Part shown: positions 26,893 to 36,560 of the stretch, in pieces
Numbering within the stretch: the stretch's first letter is position 1
Layout: every line of letters begins with the position of its first letter
The notes under the pieces: generated by a model
Database searches by the model: none
What the model was told of the DNA's origin: nothing
What the model saw: only the letters and a program-made list of their open reading frames with translations
Origin: Paraliobacillus salinarum
Lineage (GTDB): Bacteria; Bacillota; Bacilli; Bacillales; Amphibacillaceae
Assembly: GCF_014083865.1 (NCBI RefSeq)
Contig: NZ_JACEFA010000001.1
Location: forward strand, 372,001 to 436,000
Reading direction: 5' to 3'
Length of the DNA: 64,000 bases
Made by a program: the position numbers and the translations under genes

Positions 26893-27447
26893 TTAATCTT
26901 CTGTAGGATATGTTAATTTCTCTAATTGAGTCGCGTACTGCTTAAATAAGTCTTCATCTTTCTGGTCTAAAGCCTGATTTATTTTTTGATTTAGATACTT
27001 CTTTTGTGCTTCATACAATGTATATTCTAACACGTCTTTCGCTAATTTTCTCTCATGCTTTGTAATGAAAAAATCATCAGGTAAATATGGATTATCTTCT
27101 AAAACAGCTACATAATTAGCATTTTGATGCGCATTTTCAAAACTTAACTGAATATAGATTGGCTCCGTACGGTTTAATCGTATATCATGAAAGGATTTTT
27201 CTGCATCTGTTGTAACGATATGATTTTTATAGAATCGAAATGGTACATCGTTAGAACAATGGGTAGAGATAACAATCCCTCGTGGGCAATATCTAGCTTC
27301 ACGAATAAAATGAACCTGAGCAAGTAATGCTTCATGATTCGTTAAATAATTTAAAATCCAAACACTTTCTCTTTTTTTCAATTGATAATGTTGCAAAAAC
27401 CATTTGATAAACGTTTTTTTATCTTGCACTGAAATAGACGTATTCAA
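26893..27447 (-). CDS. ypiB: YpiB family protein (UPF0302)
   Basis: A 184-residue cytoplasmic protein. The TTG at 27447 behind AGGAGGGATCAAT is chosen over an upstream ATG (27498) because only the TTG has a ribosome site and it matches the B. subtilis start. Hallmarks are WILNYLTNHEALL, ARYCPRGIVISTHC, VPFRFYK and TTDAEKSFHDIRLNR. The C-terminal IDEAL-like region (QKINQALDQKDEDLFKQ) is present. Function is unknown; it is next to ypiA as in B. subtilis. Confidence 0.9.
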   Translation of the reverse strand: MNTSISVQDKKTFIKWFLQHYQLKKRESVWILNYLTNHEALLAQVHFIREARYCPRGIVISTHCSNDVPFRFYKNHIVTTDAEKSFHDIRLNRTEPIYIQLSFENAHQNANYVAVLEDNPYLPDDFFITKHERKLAKDVLEYTLYEAQKKYLNQKINQALDQKDEDLFKQYATQLEKLTYPTED

Positions 27448-27530
27448 ATTGATCCCTCCTAAACGAACGATAGGAAAGCAATACACAAGATGCACCATTC
27501 AACTTTACTTTAAGTATCCCATTAAATGCT

Positions 27531-28793
27531 TTAATAGTCGATAGTTTCTTTTAATCGTCCAACATATTCTTCTATTTCAATATCACTTGGGTCTATCTTT
27601 AAATATCGATCCAATACATTAATTGCTTCTCGTTGCCTCCCTTCTTCTACAAGGAAATAACCGTATGCTTTTAAGAAGTCTAAATCGTCCTTAAATGTAT
27701 TATATGCTTCTTGGTAAGATTCTAATGCTTTTGCAAAAGATTCTTCTTCTTCATATGCTTTAGCTAGTTCCCAAAGATAATATCCATCTTCCTCACCTAG
27801 TTCTATAATATGTGTTAGTAAATCAATTATTGACTCAAAATTTTGATCTTGCTTATAATTTTCAATTAAGAATAAAACGGCTTCTTTAAATCCTGGATCA
27901 ATACTAACCGCTTCCTTCGCTAATTGATAGCCTTCTTCCATATGTCCAAGCTTTCTGGCTAAGGAACCAGCTAATAGATATAATTCTTTGTTTAATTCAT
28001 CAACTGCTAAGCCAGTTTTAGCTGTTTCATAAGCTTCCTTCAATCTTCCTTCTTCCTCATATGTTTCTGCTAAATAGAAATAAACAGATTGATAATCAGG
28101 ATCAATTTCAATTACTTGTTCCCATGATTGAATAGAAATATCAGAGCGATTCGCTTTTTTAGCAATAAAACCATAACGGAACAATACTTCCACATTATCT
28201 GTTTCCACTTTTTCATAGTATGTTAATGCTTTTTCAAATTCACCAACTGCTGCTAAGCACTCTCCTAAGCGAACAGGGATTTCAACTTCTGCAAAAACCT
28301 CTTGTTGTTGGTAAACTTTTTCATAATAAGGGATCGCTTTTTGATATTCGCCATTAGACAACGATAGTTCACCTAGGGCAAAATCAATTAGTATCTCAGA
28401 TGGATCTAATTGTTTTGCTTCTAATAATTTTTGTTCAGACACTTCAAACAACCCTTGTGTTTGATATAAATCGGCCAGCTGTATAAGAACTGCCAAATAA
28501 TCTTCATCTGTGGGATTAAAACGATTTAATAACTCAATTGCTTCTTGGTCTTCCTCTAAATCTATATGAATATCAGCAAGCATTAATTTCAATTCTGATT
28601 CCTCTGGATACTGCTGTATTAAACCTAAAAGTATCATTTTTGCTTCTTCTAACATTCCCCATTGTTGATATAATTGCGCAATGGTATATCTTTCTTCTTC
28701 ATTCGCAACTGGTAAATATTCTTCCAACACTTCCATAGCTTCTTCTGTTTTCTGTTGCTCCATAAGATCAACAGCACGAGACAGTTCTTCCAT
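27531..28793 (-). CDS. ypiA: TPR-repeat protein YpiA
   Basis: A 420-residue cytoplasmic protein made almost wholly of tetratricopeptide repeats: about ten 34-residue units with the W-L-G-Y-A-F-A-P signature, for example YYLWELAKAYEEEESFAKAL and FALGELSLSNGEYQKAIPYY. It is strongly acidic. TPR proteins serve as interaction scaffolds; no partner is known for YpiA. The ATG at 28793 lies 11 bases after AAGGA. It lies between the aroA terminator and ypiB, as in B. subtilis. Confidence 0.88.
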   Translation of the reverse strand: MEELSRAVDLMEQQKTEEAMEVLEEYLPVANEEERYTIAQLYQQWGMLEEAKMILLGLIQQYPEESELKLMLADIHIDLEEDQEAIELLNRFNPTDEDYLAVLIQLADLYQTQGLFEVSEQKLLEAKQLDPSEILIDFALGELSLSNGEYQKAIPYYEKVYQQQEVFAEVEIPVRLGECLAAVGEFEKALTYYEKVETDNVEVLFRYGFIAKKANRSDISIQSWEQVIEIDPDYQSVYFYLAETYEEEGRLKEAYETAKTGLAVDELNKELYLLAGSLARKLGHMEEGYQLAKEAVSIDPGFKEAVLFLIENYKQDQNFESIIDLLTHIIELGEEDGYYLWELAKAYEEEESFAKALESYQEAYNTFKDDLDFLKAYGYFLVEEGRQREAINVLDRYLKIDPSDIEIEEYVGRLKETIDY

Positions 28794-28878
28794 CTACTCA
28801 AACATCCTTTCAAGATACGTTCCATTAATTAATATATCGTTTCTATCATATCTAACTTTTTTTGATAGTTCAATTTTA

Positions 28879-28939
28879 ACAAACAAAAAACACCTTTCTA
28901 ATCATTCGCAAAAAATTTATAGAAAAGTGTTTTTTGTTT
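28879..28939 (-). terminator. Terminator of the aro/his/tyr supraoperon
   Basis: ACAAAAAACACTTTTCTA and TAGAAAGGTGTTTTTTGT pair with one mismatch on the minus strand and are followed by T-rich sequence. It overlaps the last base of aroA. Confidence 0.8.
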
Positions 28940-30230
28940 ATTTTTGTTGTATATTCGCTAAATCTGAAAAGAAGGATGGATAAGAGATGTTAATACATTC
29001 CGGATCAATCAATTGCGTGTCCTCTTTAGTAATTAAAGAAGCAATTGCAATCATCATTCCAATCCGATGATCACCATATGAGTTACCAACCCCACCTGAT
29101 AGTGAAGTATCACCATCAATAATCATTCCATCTTCAGTTGCTTGAATAGTAGCTCCTAAGCCTTGTAATGTATCCACAACCGATTGAATACGATCTGATT
29201 CTTTATATCGTAACTCCTCTGCATCACGGATAACTGTTTTTCCATTCGCTTGTGTAGCTAATAGCGCTACTATTGGTATTTCATCAATCATTCGCGGTAT
29301 CAAGTCACCATCTATTTCTATACCGTTTAACTTAGACGATTCAATAGTAATCGAACCAATGATTTCCCCACCTATATGACGTTCTTCTTTCACTTCAATC
29401 GATGCACCCATTTTCTTTAACACATCAATGATTCCAGTCCGCGTATGATTTAAACCGACGTCATTTATGGTCAGTTTACTGTTCGGCACGATCGCAGCTG
29501 CAACTAAGAAAAAGGCAGCTGATGATATATCTCCAGGAACATCAATCGTTGTTCCTTCTAATGATTGATTTGCAGGGATGGTGATTGTTGTTTGATCTAC
29601 GTTTATTTCTCCACCAAATGCTTGTAACATGTTTTCCGTATGATCTCGAGTTTTCGTAGATTCAATAACTGTTGTATTACTATCTCCAAAAAGCCCAGCT
29701 AAAAGAACGGCAGATTTTACTTGCGCACTTTTGACAGGTGGAATGAAACTAATCGATTCAAGTGCACCTCCCCTAATAGAAATAGGTAAATACTTTCCGT
29801 TTTCACGACCATCTATTTTTGCTCCCATTTGCCTTAATGGTCGAACGACCCGATCCATTGGACGATTTGTGAGAGAATCATCACCAAATAAGGTGACGTG
29901 GAATGGTAAACCTGCTAATACACCCAATAATAATCGAGCAGTTGTACCAGAATTCCCTAAATCGATTGGCTGTTTCGGCTCCACGAAACCATTTACACCT
30001 TTACTATCAATGATTACATGTGCGCCATTTTTTTGAATAGATACACCCATCGCTCTAAATGCATCAATCGTTCGCAAGCAATCTTCACCATCCAAAAAGT
30101 TTGACACTACTGTTCTCCCTTTTGATAATGAACCAAATATAATGGATCGGTGTGAAATTGATTTGTCGCCTGGTACAGTCAAATTACCTTCTATTGGTGA
30201 TTGAATCGCATGTAATGTTTTTTTAGTCAA
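28938..30230 (-). CDS. aroA: 5-enolpyruvylshikimate-3-phosphate synthase
   Basis: Sixth step of the shikimate pathway (named aroE in B. subtilis). The 430-residue protein has VPGDKSISHRS at the phosphate site, LGNSGTTARLLLG, and EIPIVALLATQANG. The segment DEIP and LRYKESDR carry further catalytic residues. Start: TTG at 30230 behind AAGGGGG; no ATG upstream in this frame has a ribosome site without lying deep in tyrA. It ends the cluster aroC-aroB-aroH-hisC-tyrA-aroA and is followed by a strong terminator. GNSGTTARLLLGVLAG indicates the usual form with glycine at the glyphosate-contact position. Confidence 0.96.
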   Translation of the reverse strand: MTKKTLHAIQSPIEGNLTVPGDKSISHRSIIFGSLSKGRTVVSNFLDGEDCLRTIDAFRAMGVSIQKNGAHVIIDSKGVNGFVEPKQPIDLGNSGTTARLLLGVLAGLPFHVTLFGDDSLTNRPMDRVVRPLRQMGAKIDGRENGKYLPISIRGGALESISFIPPVKSAQVKSAVLLAGLFGDSNTTVIESTKTRDHTENMLQAFGGEINVDQTTITIPANQSLEGTTIDVPGDISSAAFFLVAAAIVPNSKLTINDVGLNHTRTGIIDVLKKMGASIEVKEERHIGGEIIGSITIESSKLNGIEIDGDLIPRMIDEIPIVALLATQANGKTVIRDAEELRYKESDRIQSVVDTLQGLGATIQATEDGMIIDGDTSLSGGVGNSYGDHRIGMMIAIASLITKEDTQLIDPECINISYPSFFSDLANIQQK

Positions 30231-30243
30231 TACATTAACCCCC

Positions 30244-31344
30244 TTACTCTTGAAGCATTGTTTCATAACCATTTTTAATTAATAGACGATGCGCTTCTAA
30301 TTGTTGTTCTTGCGTCATTAAACTTAATCGAAGAACACCGGTGATTCCTTCACGAATTTCTAGAATTTCAATATTTTTTATACTTATATCGTTTTCGGCT
30401 AATAAGGAGACAACTTTTAATAAAGCGCCTGTTTGGTCAAAAATATCAACATATACATCGTAAAAAGATGGAATAGCCCCTTTTTTCTTTGCATCTAATC
30501 CATCACGATATTCTCTTGCCTGCTCTAAATAATGATACATGGATACTTTATCATCAGTTTGAAGAAGGTTTTGCAATTCCTTCATTTCATTAATCCAATC
30601 TTTCAATAAGCGGTTAATAATTGTTTTATTTTGAAAGAATATATCCTGCCACATCGATGGATTACTAGATGCAATGCGTGTAATATCTCGAAAGCCACCC
30701 GCTGCTAAGTTTGGTATTCGATCATGTTTTCTCTGCCATTTTTTGGCTTGATGAACCAAAGAAGATGCGATCAGATGTGGAAAATGAGAGATTACACTTG
30801 TCATTTCATCATGTTCTGTTGGATGTAATTCTAAAAAAGAACATTTGGTTCCAGCCAACAATCGTTTTAATTCTTCCACTTTTTCTTGGCTTACCTGTGT
30901 ATCCGTAGTAAGAATATAAATTGCGTTCTCAAATAAATGCTCTTTCGCAGCATGGATTCCCTTTTTGTGTGACCCAGCCATTGGATGTCCACCAATAAAT
31001 GTAACATTTGATTGTGTTATTTCTTTAGCTGCATCCATAATTGGTTGTTTAACAGAAGAAACATCGGTAACTAATAACGGTTTAGCTACATCAATATTCT
31101 TTAAGTGATGAATAAGCTCAACCGTTTTAGAAACAGGAGCTGCTAAAATGCAATAGTCTGCGTTAAATACTGCTTCAGAAAAGTTCGTTGATACCTCATC
31201 AACTATTCCGTGCAATAAAGCATAATCAAGTGTTTTTGTATTCGTATCATAACCGATTAGTTTATAGTTTGTTTGTTTCTTAATATTAATAGCTAAAGAG
31301 CCACCAATTAAACCTAGTCCAGCTACAACGACTGTTTTACTCAT
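30244..31344 (-). CDS. tyrA: Prephenate dehydrogenase with C-terminal ACT domain
   Basis: Oxidises prephenate to 4-hydroxyphenylpyruvate for tyrosine. The 366-residue protein has the NAD-binding loop VAGLGLIGGSLA, FIGGHPMAGSHKKG, and AAGGFRDITRIASS. An ACT domain of about 70 residues ends the protein (DQTGALLKVVSLLAENDIS), which suggests feedback control by tyrosine or another amino acid. The ATG overlaps the hisC stop (ATGA). Confidence 0.96.
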   Translation of the reverse strand: MSKTVVVAGLGLIGGSLAINIKKQTNYKLIGYDTNTKTLDYALLHGIVDEVSTNFSEAVFNADYCILAAPVSKTVELIHHLKNIDVAKPLLVTDVSSVKQPIMDAAKEITQSNVTFIGGHPMAGSHKKGIHAAKEHLFENAIYILTTDTQVSQEKVEELKRLLAGTKCSFLELHPTEHDEMTSVISHFPHLIASSLVHQAKKWQRKHDRIPNLAAGGFRDITRIASSNPSMWQDIFFQNKTIINRLLKDWINEMKELQNLLQTDDKVSMYHYLEQAREYRDGLDAKKKGAIPSFYDVYVDIFDQTGALLKVVSLLAENDISIKNIEILEIREGITGVLRLSLMTQEQQLEAHRLLIKNGYETMLQE

Positions 31345-32447
31345 ATTTGTTCCTCTTTAGATAAAGAAGAAAGATACGCGGCCAATAGGTCTCGTAATTC
31401 ATTCATATCTTCTTGCTCACCAATTGTAATACGAACGCCTTTTGGATGTCCTAATGCTTCTCCTGAACGCACGATAAATCCTTTTTTCAGCAAATGCTCA
31501 AATAAAGCGTCACCGGTAGTAGGTAATTTAACAAAAACAAAATTGGCTTCTGAATCATAATATTTCAAGCCCAAGTCGTCTAAATAGCTAAAAAATTGTT
31601 GTTTATTCTTATTAGTTGTATCAACTGAATTTTGTAAAAATTCAGTATCCTCTAGAGCTATTAATGCCGCTTGTTGTGCAACTCTTGTTGTATTAAAAGG
31701 TCCTCTAGTAATGTTAAGTAGATTAGCAACAGATTCTGAAGCGACACCATAACCGATGCGCAAACCGGCAAGCCCGTATGCTTTTGAAAAAGTTCTTAAT
31801 ACAATTAAGTTTGGATATTGCTTTATTAAATTTATTGATTCTGGAGCATCTGAAGTCGTCACATATTCATAATAAGCTTCATCCACTACTACTAACACAT
31901 TCTCAGGACAATTTTTCATAAAGTAATGTAATGAAACATCGTTAATTAAACACCCCGTTGGATTATTAGGCGTACACAACCAAACCACTTTTGTATCAGA
32001 ATCAATTGCCTCTAGCATCGCCTGCAAATTATGGTAGCCGTTTTGTAGTGGTATTTCTTTAACTAAAGCACCTTGTATGAGAGCATTGTGCTTATATTGA
32101 GGAAAAGTTGGTTCTGCTATAATTGTATTATTTCCAGGTTCCAAATACGTACGGCAAATAATATCGACCACTTCATCTGATCCACATCCAAATATTAGCT
32201 GATCTTTATCTATACTGTGAATCTCTGCTAATCTTTCTCTTAGCTCCGTTGCATAACCGTCTGGATACAGTTCTAAGTTTGTCGATAAATTTGGTAGTGC
32301 TTGTTTTACTTTATCTGAAAAACCAAAAGGATTTTCATTTGAAGCTAGTTTTATAATCCGATTTAGCCCATATTCTTTTTTCACATCTTCAATTTGTTTT
32401 CCAGGCTTATATGGCTTCATTTGGTTTAGTACTTCTTTCGCTTTCAT
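31341..32447 (-). CDS. hisC: Histidinol-phosphate/aromatic amino acid aminotransferase
   Basis: PLP enzyme used for histidinol phosphate and, in Bacillus, also for the last transamination in Phe and Tyr synthesis. The 368-residue protein shows RIIKLASNENPFG, CTPNNPTGC, the cofactor lysine in RTFSKAYGLAGLRIGYG, and VRITIGEQEDM near the end. The placement between aroH and tyrA fits aromatic biosynthesis. In B. subtilis trpA, the last gene of the trp operon, precedes hisC; here the previous gene is aroH with only 13 bases between. Confidence 0.95.
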   Translation of the reverse strand: MKAKEVLNQMKPYKPGKQIEDVKKEYGLNRIIKLASNENPFGFSDKVKQALPNLSTNLELYPDGYATELRERLAEIHSIDKDQLIFGCGSDEVVDIICRTYLEPGNNTIIAEPTFPQYKHNALIQGALVKEIPLQNGYHNLQAMLEAIDSDTKVVWLCTPNNPTGCLINDVSLHYFMKNCPENVLVVVDEAYYEYVTTSDAPESINLIKQYPNLIVLRTFSKAYGLAGLRIGYGVASESVANLLNITRGPFNTTRVAQQAALIALEDTEFLQNSVDTTNKNKQQFFSYLDDLGLKYYDSEANFVFVKLPTTGDALFEHLLKKGFIVRSGEALGHPKGVRITIGEQEDMNELRDLLAAYLSSLSKEEQI

Positions 32448-32460
32448 ACTAACGCTCCCA

Positions 32461-32826
32461 TCACTTATTCATTAAATCTGGTCTAAGTTTTGTTGCCTCA
32501 TGATGATAGATATGTTGAATGTCTGATTGTTTAATAATTGTATTAACGGTAATCATTACCCTAATACAGTTTTGTAAACTACCAGGCACATCGATTTCTT
32601 GCATACACATTACAGGAACGTAATTCCAACCAGATAAATTGCGTATAGATTGTGCAGGAAAAGCTGCATTTAGTTCTGCAGTTACAGAAACGAAAACAGA
32701 TGCAACATTTTCAGGATCAATTTTATTTTTTTGAATCATTTCAATAACAAGTTCTTTTGTATTTGATAAAATCTCATCTTTATCATTGTTAATTACAGTT
32801 GTTGCTCCTCTAATACCACGTATCAC
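32461..32826 (-). CDS. aroH: Chorismate mutase, AroH type
   Basis: Rearranges chorismate to prephenate, the branch point to Phe and Tyr. The 121-residue trimeric AroH-type enzyme shows RGIRGATTV with active-site Arg, ASVFVSVTAELNAAFPAQ, and CIRVMITVNT. The start is GTG at 32826 behind GGTGGAGAA, overlapping the aroB stop by four bases. In B. subtilis trpE follows; here hisC does. Confidence 0.96.
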   Translation of the reverse strand: MIRGIRGATTVINNDKDEILSNTKELVIEMIQKNKIDPENVASVFVSVTAELNAAFPAQSIRNLSGWNYVPVMCMQEIDVPGSLQNCIRVMITVNTIIKQSDIQHIYHHEATKLRPDLMNK

Positions 32827-33902
32827 TTCTCCACCAACTCTCGCATAAAAATTTCTAATATTTGCGTTAAATCACGATCATCGACAGCTTCAACTGTAGG
32901 TGAACCTATTGATTTTAATAGCACCATCTGAATACGATGATTTTTTGTTTTCTTATCCTTTTTCATGCGACTAATTAACTTGGAAACTTGAAGCGGTGGT
33001 AATGCAGTAGGATACTGATTTTTCTTAAGCCAATTTAATAATGCATCATAAGGAAGTGAAGTATCATAAACATGTTCACTGACGCGAAATGCATATAACA
33101 TTCCTATTGCAACAGCTTCTCCATGTGTAATTTCACCATATCCAAGTTCAGCTTCAAGCGCGTGTCCTAATGTGTGACCAAAGTTTAAAAATTGTCGTAC
33201 GTTCGACTCCTTTTCGTCTTGTTCAACAATAGCGGCTTTCACAGAAATTCCTTTCATTAGATGTTGCATCAACTCGTGATCATTTACTCGTTTAGTAACA
33301 TCAACCTCTTGGATCTCTTTCCAAAAAGGAGAACTGTGAATAAGACTATGTTTAACAATCTCAGCGTAGCCGGATCGCAACTCTTTTAATGGAATCGTAT
33401 GCAATGTTTCAATATCATAAATTACTGCTTGAGGCGGATAAAAGTTACCGATTAAGTTTTTGCCTTCAGTATGATTGATAGCTACTTTACCCCCAACACT
33501 ACTATCGTGGGCTAAAACCGTAGTTGGCATTTGGATATAATCCACTCCACGCATATAAGTTGAAGCAACAAAGCCAGCCAAATCGCCAATCATCCCCCCA
33601 CCAAGAGCAATAATTAAACCTTGACGATCTAAACCAGATTGAATCGCTTCTGTCATAATATCATAATAGACTTGGATACTTTTTGAACTTTCGCCAGCAG
33701 GAACAATCGTATAATGCACAGTGTACTCGGGCTCTAAAGCAGATACAACATCTTGTAAATATAAGTCTGCTACATTACTATCCGTAATAACAAATACACT
33801 ACTGTAATCCGATTGAATAAACTGATTTACATTAAACCTTAACCGGTTACCGATCGATACCTCATAATTATTTGTACTTGTTTGAATAGAAATTGTCTCC
33901 AT
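32823..33902 (-). CDS. aroB: 3-dehydroquinate synthase
   Basis: Second step of the shikimate pathway, NAD and zinc dependent. The 359-residue protein has GGGMIGDLAGFVASTYMRG, PTTVLAHDSSVGGKVAIN, the metal-binding HxxxH in FGHTLGHALE, and HGEAVAIGM. ATG at 33902 overlaps the aroC stop (TAATG), and AAGGTG lies upstream. Confidence 0.96.
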   Translation of the reverse strand: METISIQTSTNNYEVSIGNRLRFNVNQFIQSDYSSVFVITDSNVADLYLQDVVSALEPEYTVHYTIVPAGESSKSIQVYYDIMTEAIQSGLDRQGLIIALGGGMIGDLAGFVASTYMRGVDYIQMPTTVLAHDSSVGGKVAINHTEGKNLIGNFYPPQAVIYDIETLHTIPLKELRSGYAEIVKHSLIHSSPFWKEIQEVDVTKRVNDHELMQHLMKGISVKAAIVEQDEKESNVRQFLNFGHTLGHALEAELGYGEITHGEAVAIGMLYAFRVSEHVYDTSLPYDALLNWLKKNQYPTALPPLQVSKLISRMKKDKKTKNHRIQMVLLKSIGSPTVEAVDDRDLTQILEIFMRELVEK

Positions 33903-35065
33903 TAAAAGCACCTTATCTCTTCACGATATGCTTCCATTGCTTCTTGTAATTTAGGAAACTGATCATGTGGAAATTGTTCAAGTATTGCTTTAGCTACTTC
34001 AAATGCGACAACATGCTCCATGACAACCGCAGCAGCTGGTACAGCACAAGAATCTGAACGTTCAATACTTGCATTAAACGGTTCCTTTGTATCAATATCT
34101 ACGCTTTGTAGTGGTTTGTATAATGTCGGTATTGGCTTCATTACACCTTTTACTACAATTGGCATACCTGTTGTCATTCCACCTTCAAAGCCACCTAATC
34201 GATTTGTTTTTCGATAATAACCTGTTTCTTCGTTCCAAGCAATTTCATCATGTACTTGGCTTCCATTTCTTCTCGCCGCTTCAAAACCAATGCCAAATTC
34301 AACACCTTTAAACGCGTTGATACTTTGAACAGCTCCAGCAATTCTTGCGTCTAACTTCCGATCATAATGCACATAAGAACCTACACCGGCAGGCATACCT
34401 GTAACAATAACTTCACATACACCACCAATAGAATCACCGTCTTTTTTGGCCTTATCAATCGCATCCATCATTTTCTTACCAGCTTCTTCGTCTAAGCAGC
34501 GAACTGGAGATGCTTCAGAAATTTCTATTTTTTCTTGAATAGAATAGTCTTTCTCTTCTGCCGTAATACCAGCAATCTCGTTTACATAACCTACTATTTC
34601 AATTCCTAAATGATGAAGTAATGTTTTAGCAACTGCACCAGCAGCAACGCGAACAGTTGTTTCTCTTGCAGATGAACGTTCCAGAATATTACGCATATCC
34701 CGATGCCCATACTTCATTGCACCATTTAAATCTGCATGACCTGGTCTTGGACGAGTTACTGTTCTACGTATTTTCTTGTCGGGTTCAACCGGATCTTCTC
34801 CCATTATATCTTCCCAATGCTTGAAGTCATCATTATGCACCACTAAGGCAATTGGGGAGCCTAAAGTATATCCATGTCTTACACCACCAGCTATGTCTAC
34901 TAAATCTTTCTCTATTTGCATTCGTTTACCACGACCGTGTCCTTTTTGTCGTCGCAGTAATGATTCATTAATATTATCACTAGTTAATGGCATCAACGCG
35001 GGAATGCCCTCTATTATTGTCGTTAATTGTTTCCCATGCGATTCTCCAGCTGTTAAATAACGCAT
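33902..35065 (-). CDS. aroC: Chorismate synthase
   Basis: Last common step of aromatic synthesis: makes chorismate with reduced flavin (named aroF in B. subtilis). The 387-residue protein begins [12 protein letters not shown], with [44 protein letters not shown] and [13 protein letters not shown], all signatures of the family. ATG at 35065 follows GGGGGGATTGTA. First gene of the aromatic cluster, 118 bases after cheR with a promoter-like sequence between. Confidence 0.97.
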   Translation of the reverse strand: MRYLTAGESHGKQLTTIIEGIPALMPLTSDNINESLLRRQKGHGRGKRMQIEKDLVDIAGGVRHGYTLGSPIALVVHNDDFKHWEDIMGEDPVEPDKKIRRTVTRPRPGHADLNGAMKYGHRDMRNILERSSARETTVRVAAGAVAKTLLHHLGIEIVGYVNEIAGITAEEKDYSIQEKIEISEASPVRCLDEEAGKKMMDAIDKAKKDGDSIGGVCEVIVTGMPAGVGSYVHYDRKLDARIAGAVQSINAFKGVEFGIGFEAARRNGSQVHDEIAWNEETGYYRKTNRLGGFEGGMTTGMPIVVKGVMKPIPTLYKPLQSVDIDTKEPFNASIERSDSCAVPAAAVVMEHVVAFEVAKAILEQFPHDQFPKLQEAMEAYREEIRCF

Positions 35066-35098
35066 TACAATCCCCCCAGATAAATTTATTTTTGTATT

Positions 35099-35107
35099 AC
35101 TATATCA
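35099..35107 (-). promoter_or_regulatory. Possible extended -10 promoter of the aroC operon
   Basis: TGATATAGT on the minus strand contains an extended -10 box about 34 bases before aroC. The -35 region is weak. Read-through from cheR may also contribute. Confidence 0.4.
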
Positions 35108-35183
35108 TACCTTTCGCATTCTGTGTGCAGCAAATTAATAGATTATTCAATTTTTTCGAAAATTAACACAAAATAATTGATCT

Positions 35184-35957
35184 TTAGTTCGTTTTTTGAT
35201 AGAAAAATGTATCCATGATTTTAAAACCATACTTATCTGGGGTGAAAATTTGTTCAGTACTGCCAACGAAAAAGACACCATTTGGATTTAAAGATTGATT
35301 AAAGTTATGATAAATTTTGTCTTTTGCTTCTTCTGTAAAATAAATTAATACATTTCGACATACAATTAAATCAAAATTTTTCGGGTATGGATCAGATAAA
35401 AGATTATGCTTTTTAAAAGTTATCGCCTTTTTTAATTTGTCATCAATTACAAACTCTGTACCTTGTTTAACAAAGAACTTATCTTTCAGCTCTTGTGGAA
35501 CTTCTTTTAACGCTCTTTCTGAATAAACACCTTTTTTAGCACGTTCCAATATTTTCTCGTCTAGATCTGTTGCAATAATTGTTACTTTTGATAAATCAAC
35601 ATACTGACTAAGCATCATTGCTAATGTATAAGGTTCATCACCAGTTGAACATGCCGCACTCCAAATTCTTATGCTTTCACTTTTATTTAACAATTGAGGT
35701 AAGATTTTTTTCTCTAAAACATCCCATCTTGCTGAATTGCGGTAAAATTCAGAAACATTAATTGTCATTTTATCTAAGAATTCATCCATTAACGCTTTAT
35801 CAGCTACTAATGCTTTATAATATGAACTAAATGTGTTGAATCCCTTTTTATCTCTAAGTGAAGTTAGACGACGTTTCATTTGGACTTCTTTATATGAAGA
35901 AAGGTCAATCCCTGTTTTGTTTTTAATTGATTGAGTGAATGCTTGATAATCGCTCAT
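35184..35957 (-). CDS. cheR: Chemotaxis protein methyltransferase CheR
   Basis: Methylates glutamates on chemoreceptors with S-adenosylmethionine. The 257-residue protein has an N-terminal helical domain (1-75) with QMKRRLTSLRDKKGF, then MTINVSEFYRNSARWD. The SAM-binding IWSAACSTGDEPYTLAM and FDLIVCRNVLIYFTEE complete the signature. ATG at 35957 follows AAGGGGAAT. The position between ndk and aroC is that of B. subtilis and implies a motile organism, in keeping with the PilZ motility gene nearby. Confidence 0.95.
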   Translation of the reverse strand: MSDYQAFTQSIKNKTGIDLSSYKEVQMKRRLTSLRDKKGFNTFSSYYKALVADKALMDEFLDKMTINVSEFYRNSARWDVLEKKILPQLLNKSESIRIWSAACSTGDEPYTLAMMLSQYVDLSKVTIIATDLDEKILERAKKGVYSERALKEVPQELKDKFFVKQGTEFVIDDKLKKAITFKKHNLLSDPYPKNFDLIVCRNVLIYFTEEAKDKIYHNFNQSLNPNGVFFVGSTEQIFTPDKYGFKIMDTFFYQKTN

Positions 35958-36047
35958 TAATATTCCCCTTACCATAATTTATTCATATATATGTTGATTG
36001 CTGAAAATAAAGGTGATTTGTAACTCCTATTTATATTGAATCATATT

Positions 36048-36084
36048 GAAAACGGCGCAAGTGATTTACCTACGCCGCAAAAAA
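36048..36084 (-). terminator. Terminator of ndk
   Basis: GCGGCGTAGGT and ACTTGCGCCG pair with two wobbles on the minus strand and are followed by TTTTC. It lies 33 bases after the ndk stop. Confidence 0.65.
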
Positions 36085-36116
36085 GTTAAAATTAATATTT
36101 ATAACTTAACTCCTAT

Positions 36117-36536
36117 TTATTCAAAACGAGTATTGAAAAAAAGTTCTATTTCTCTTAAAGCGTTTTCTTTAGAATCTGAACCATGTACAACATTCGTACT
36201 AATGCTACTACCAAAATCGGCACGAATTGTTCCTGGTTCCGCTTTTTTGGGATCGGTTGCACCAATTAATTTTCGTGCTTCTTCAATAATATTCTCTCCC
36301 TGCCAAACCATTGGCACAACAGGACCTGAAGTTATAAATGATACTAAGTCAGGGAAAAAATCTCTATCTTTATGTGCTTCATAATGTTTTTCTGCAAGTT
36401 CAGGTTTAATTGTTGTTACAGAAGCTTGTAGTAATTTATAACCCTTTTCTTCAAATCGTGCAATTACTTGTCCAATTACACCATTTTCAACACCATCTGG
36501 TTTGACCATAATAAAAGTTTGTTCCATTTTATTCAT
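36117..36536 (-). CDS. ndk: Nucleoside-diphosphate kinase
   Basis: Balances nucleoside triphosphate pools by a phosphohistidine ping-pong mechanism. The 139-residue protein has TFIMVKPDGVENG, the catalytic His in NVVHGSDSKENA, and EIELFF at the end, all usual. The start is ambiguous: ATG at 36536 is close to AGGAG, while the ATG three codons later (MEQTFIMV) has longer spacing. Between hepT and cheR, as in B. subtilis. Confidence 0.96.
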   Translation of the reverse strand: MNKMEQTFIMVKPDGVENGVIGQVIARFEEKGYKLLQASVTTIKPELAEKHYEAHKDRDFFPDLVSFITSGPVVPMVWQGENIIEEARKLIGATDPKKAEPGTIRADFGSSISTNVVHGSDSKENALREIELFFNTRFE

Positions 36537-36560
36537 TCATCTCCTAGCAATAAATTATAG

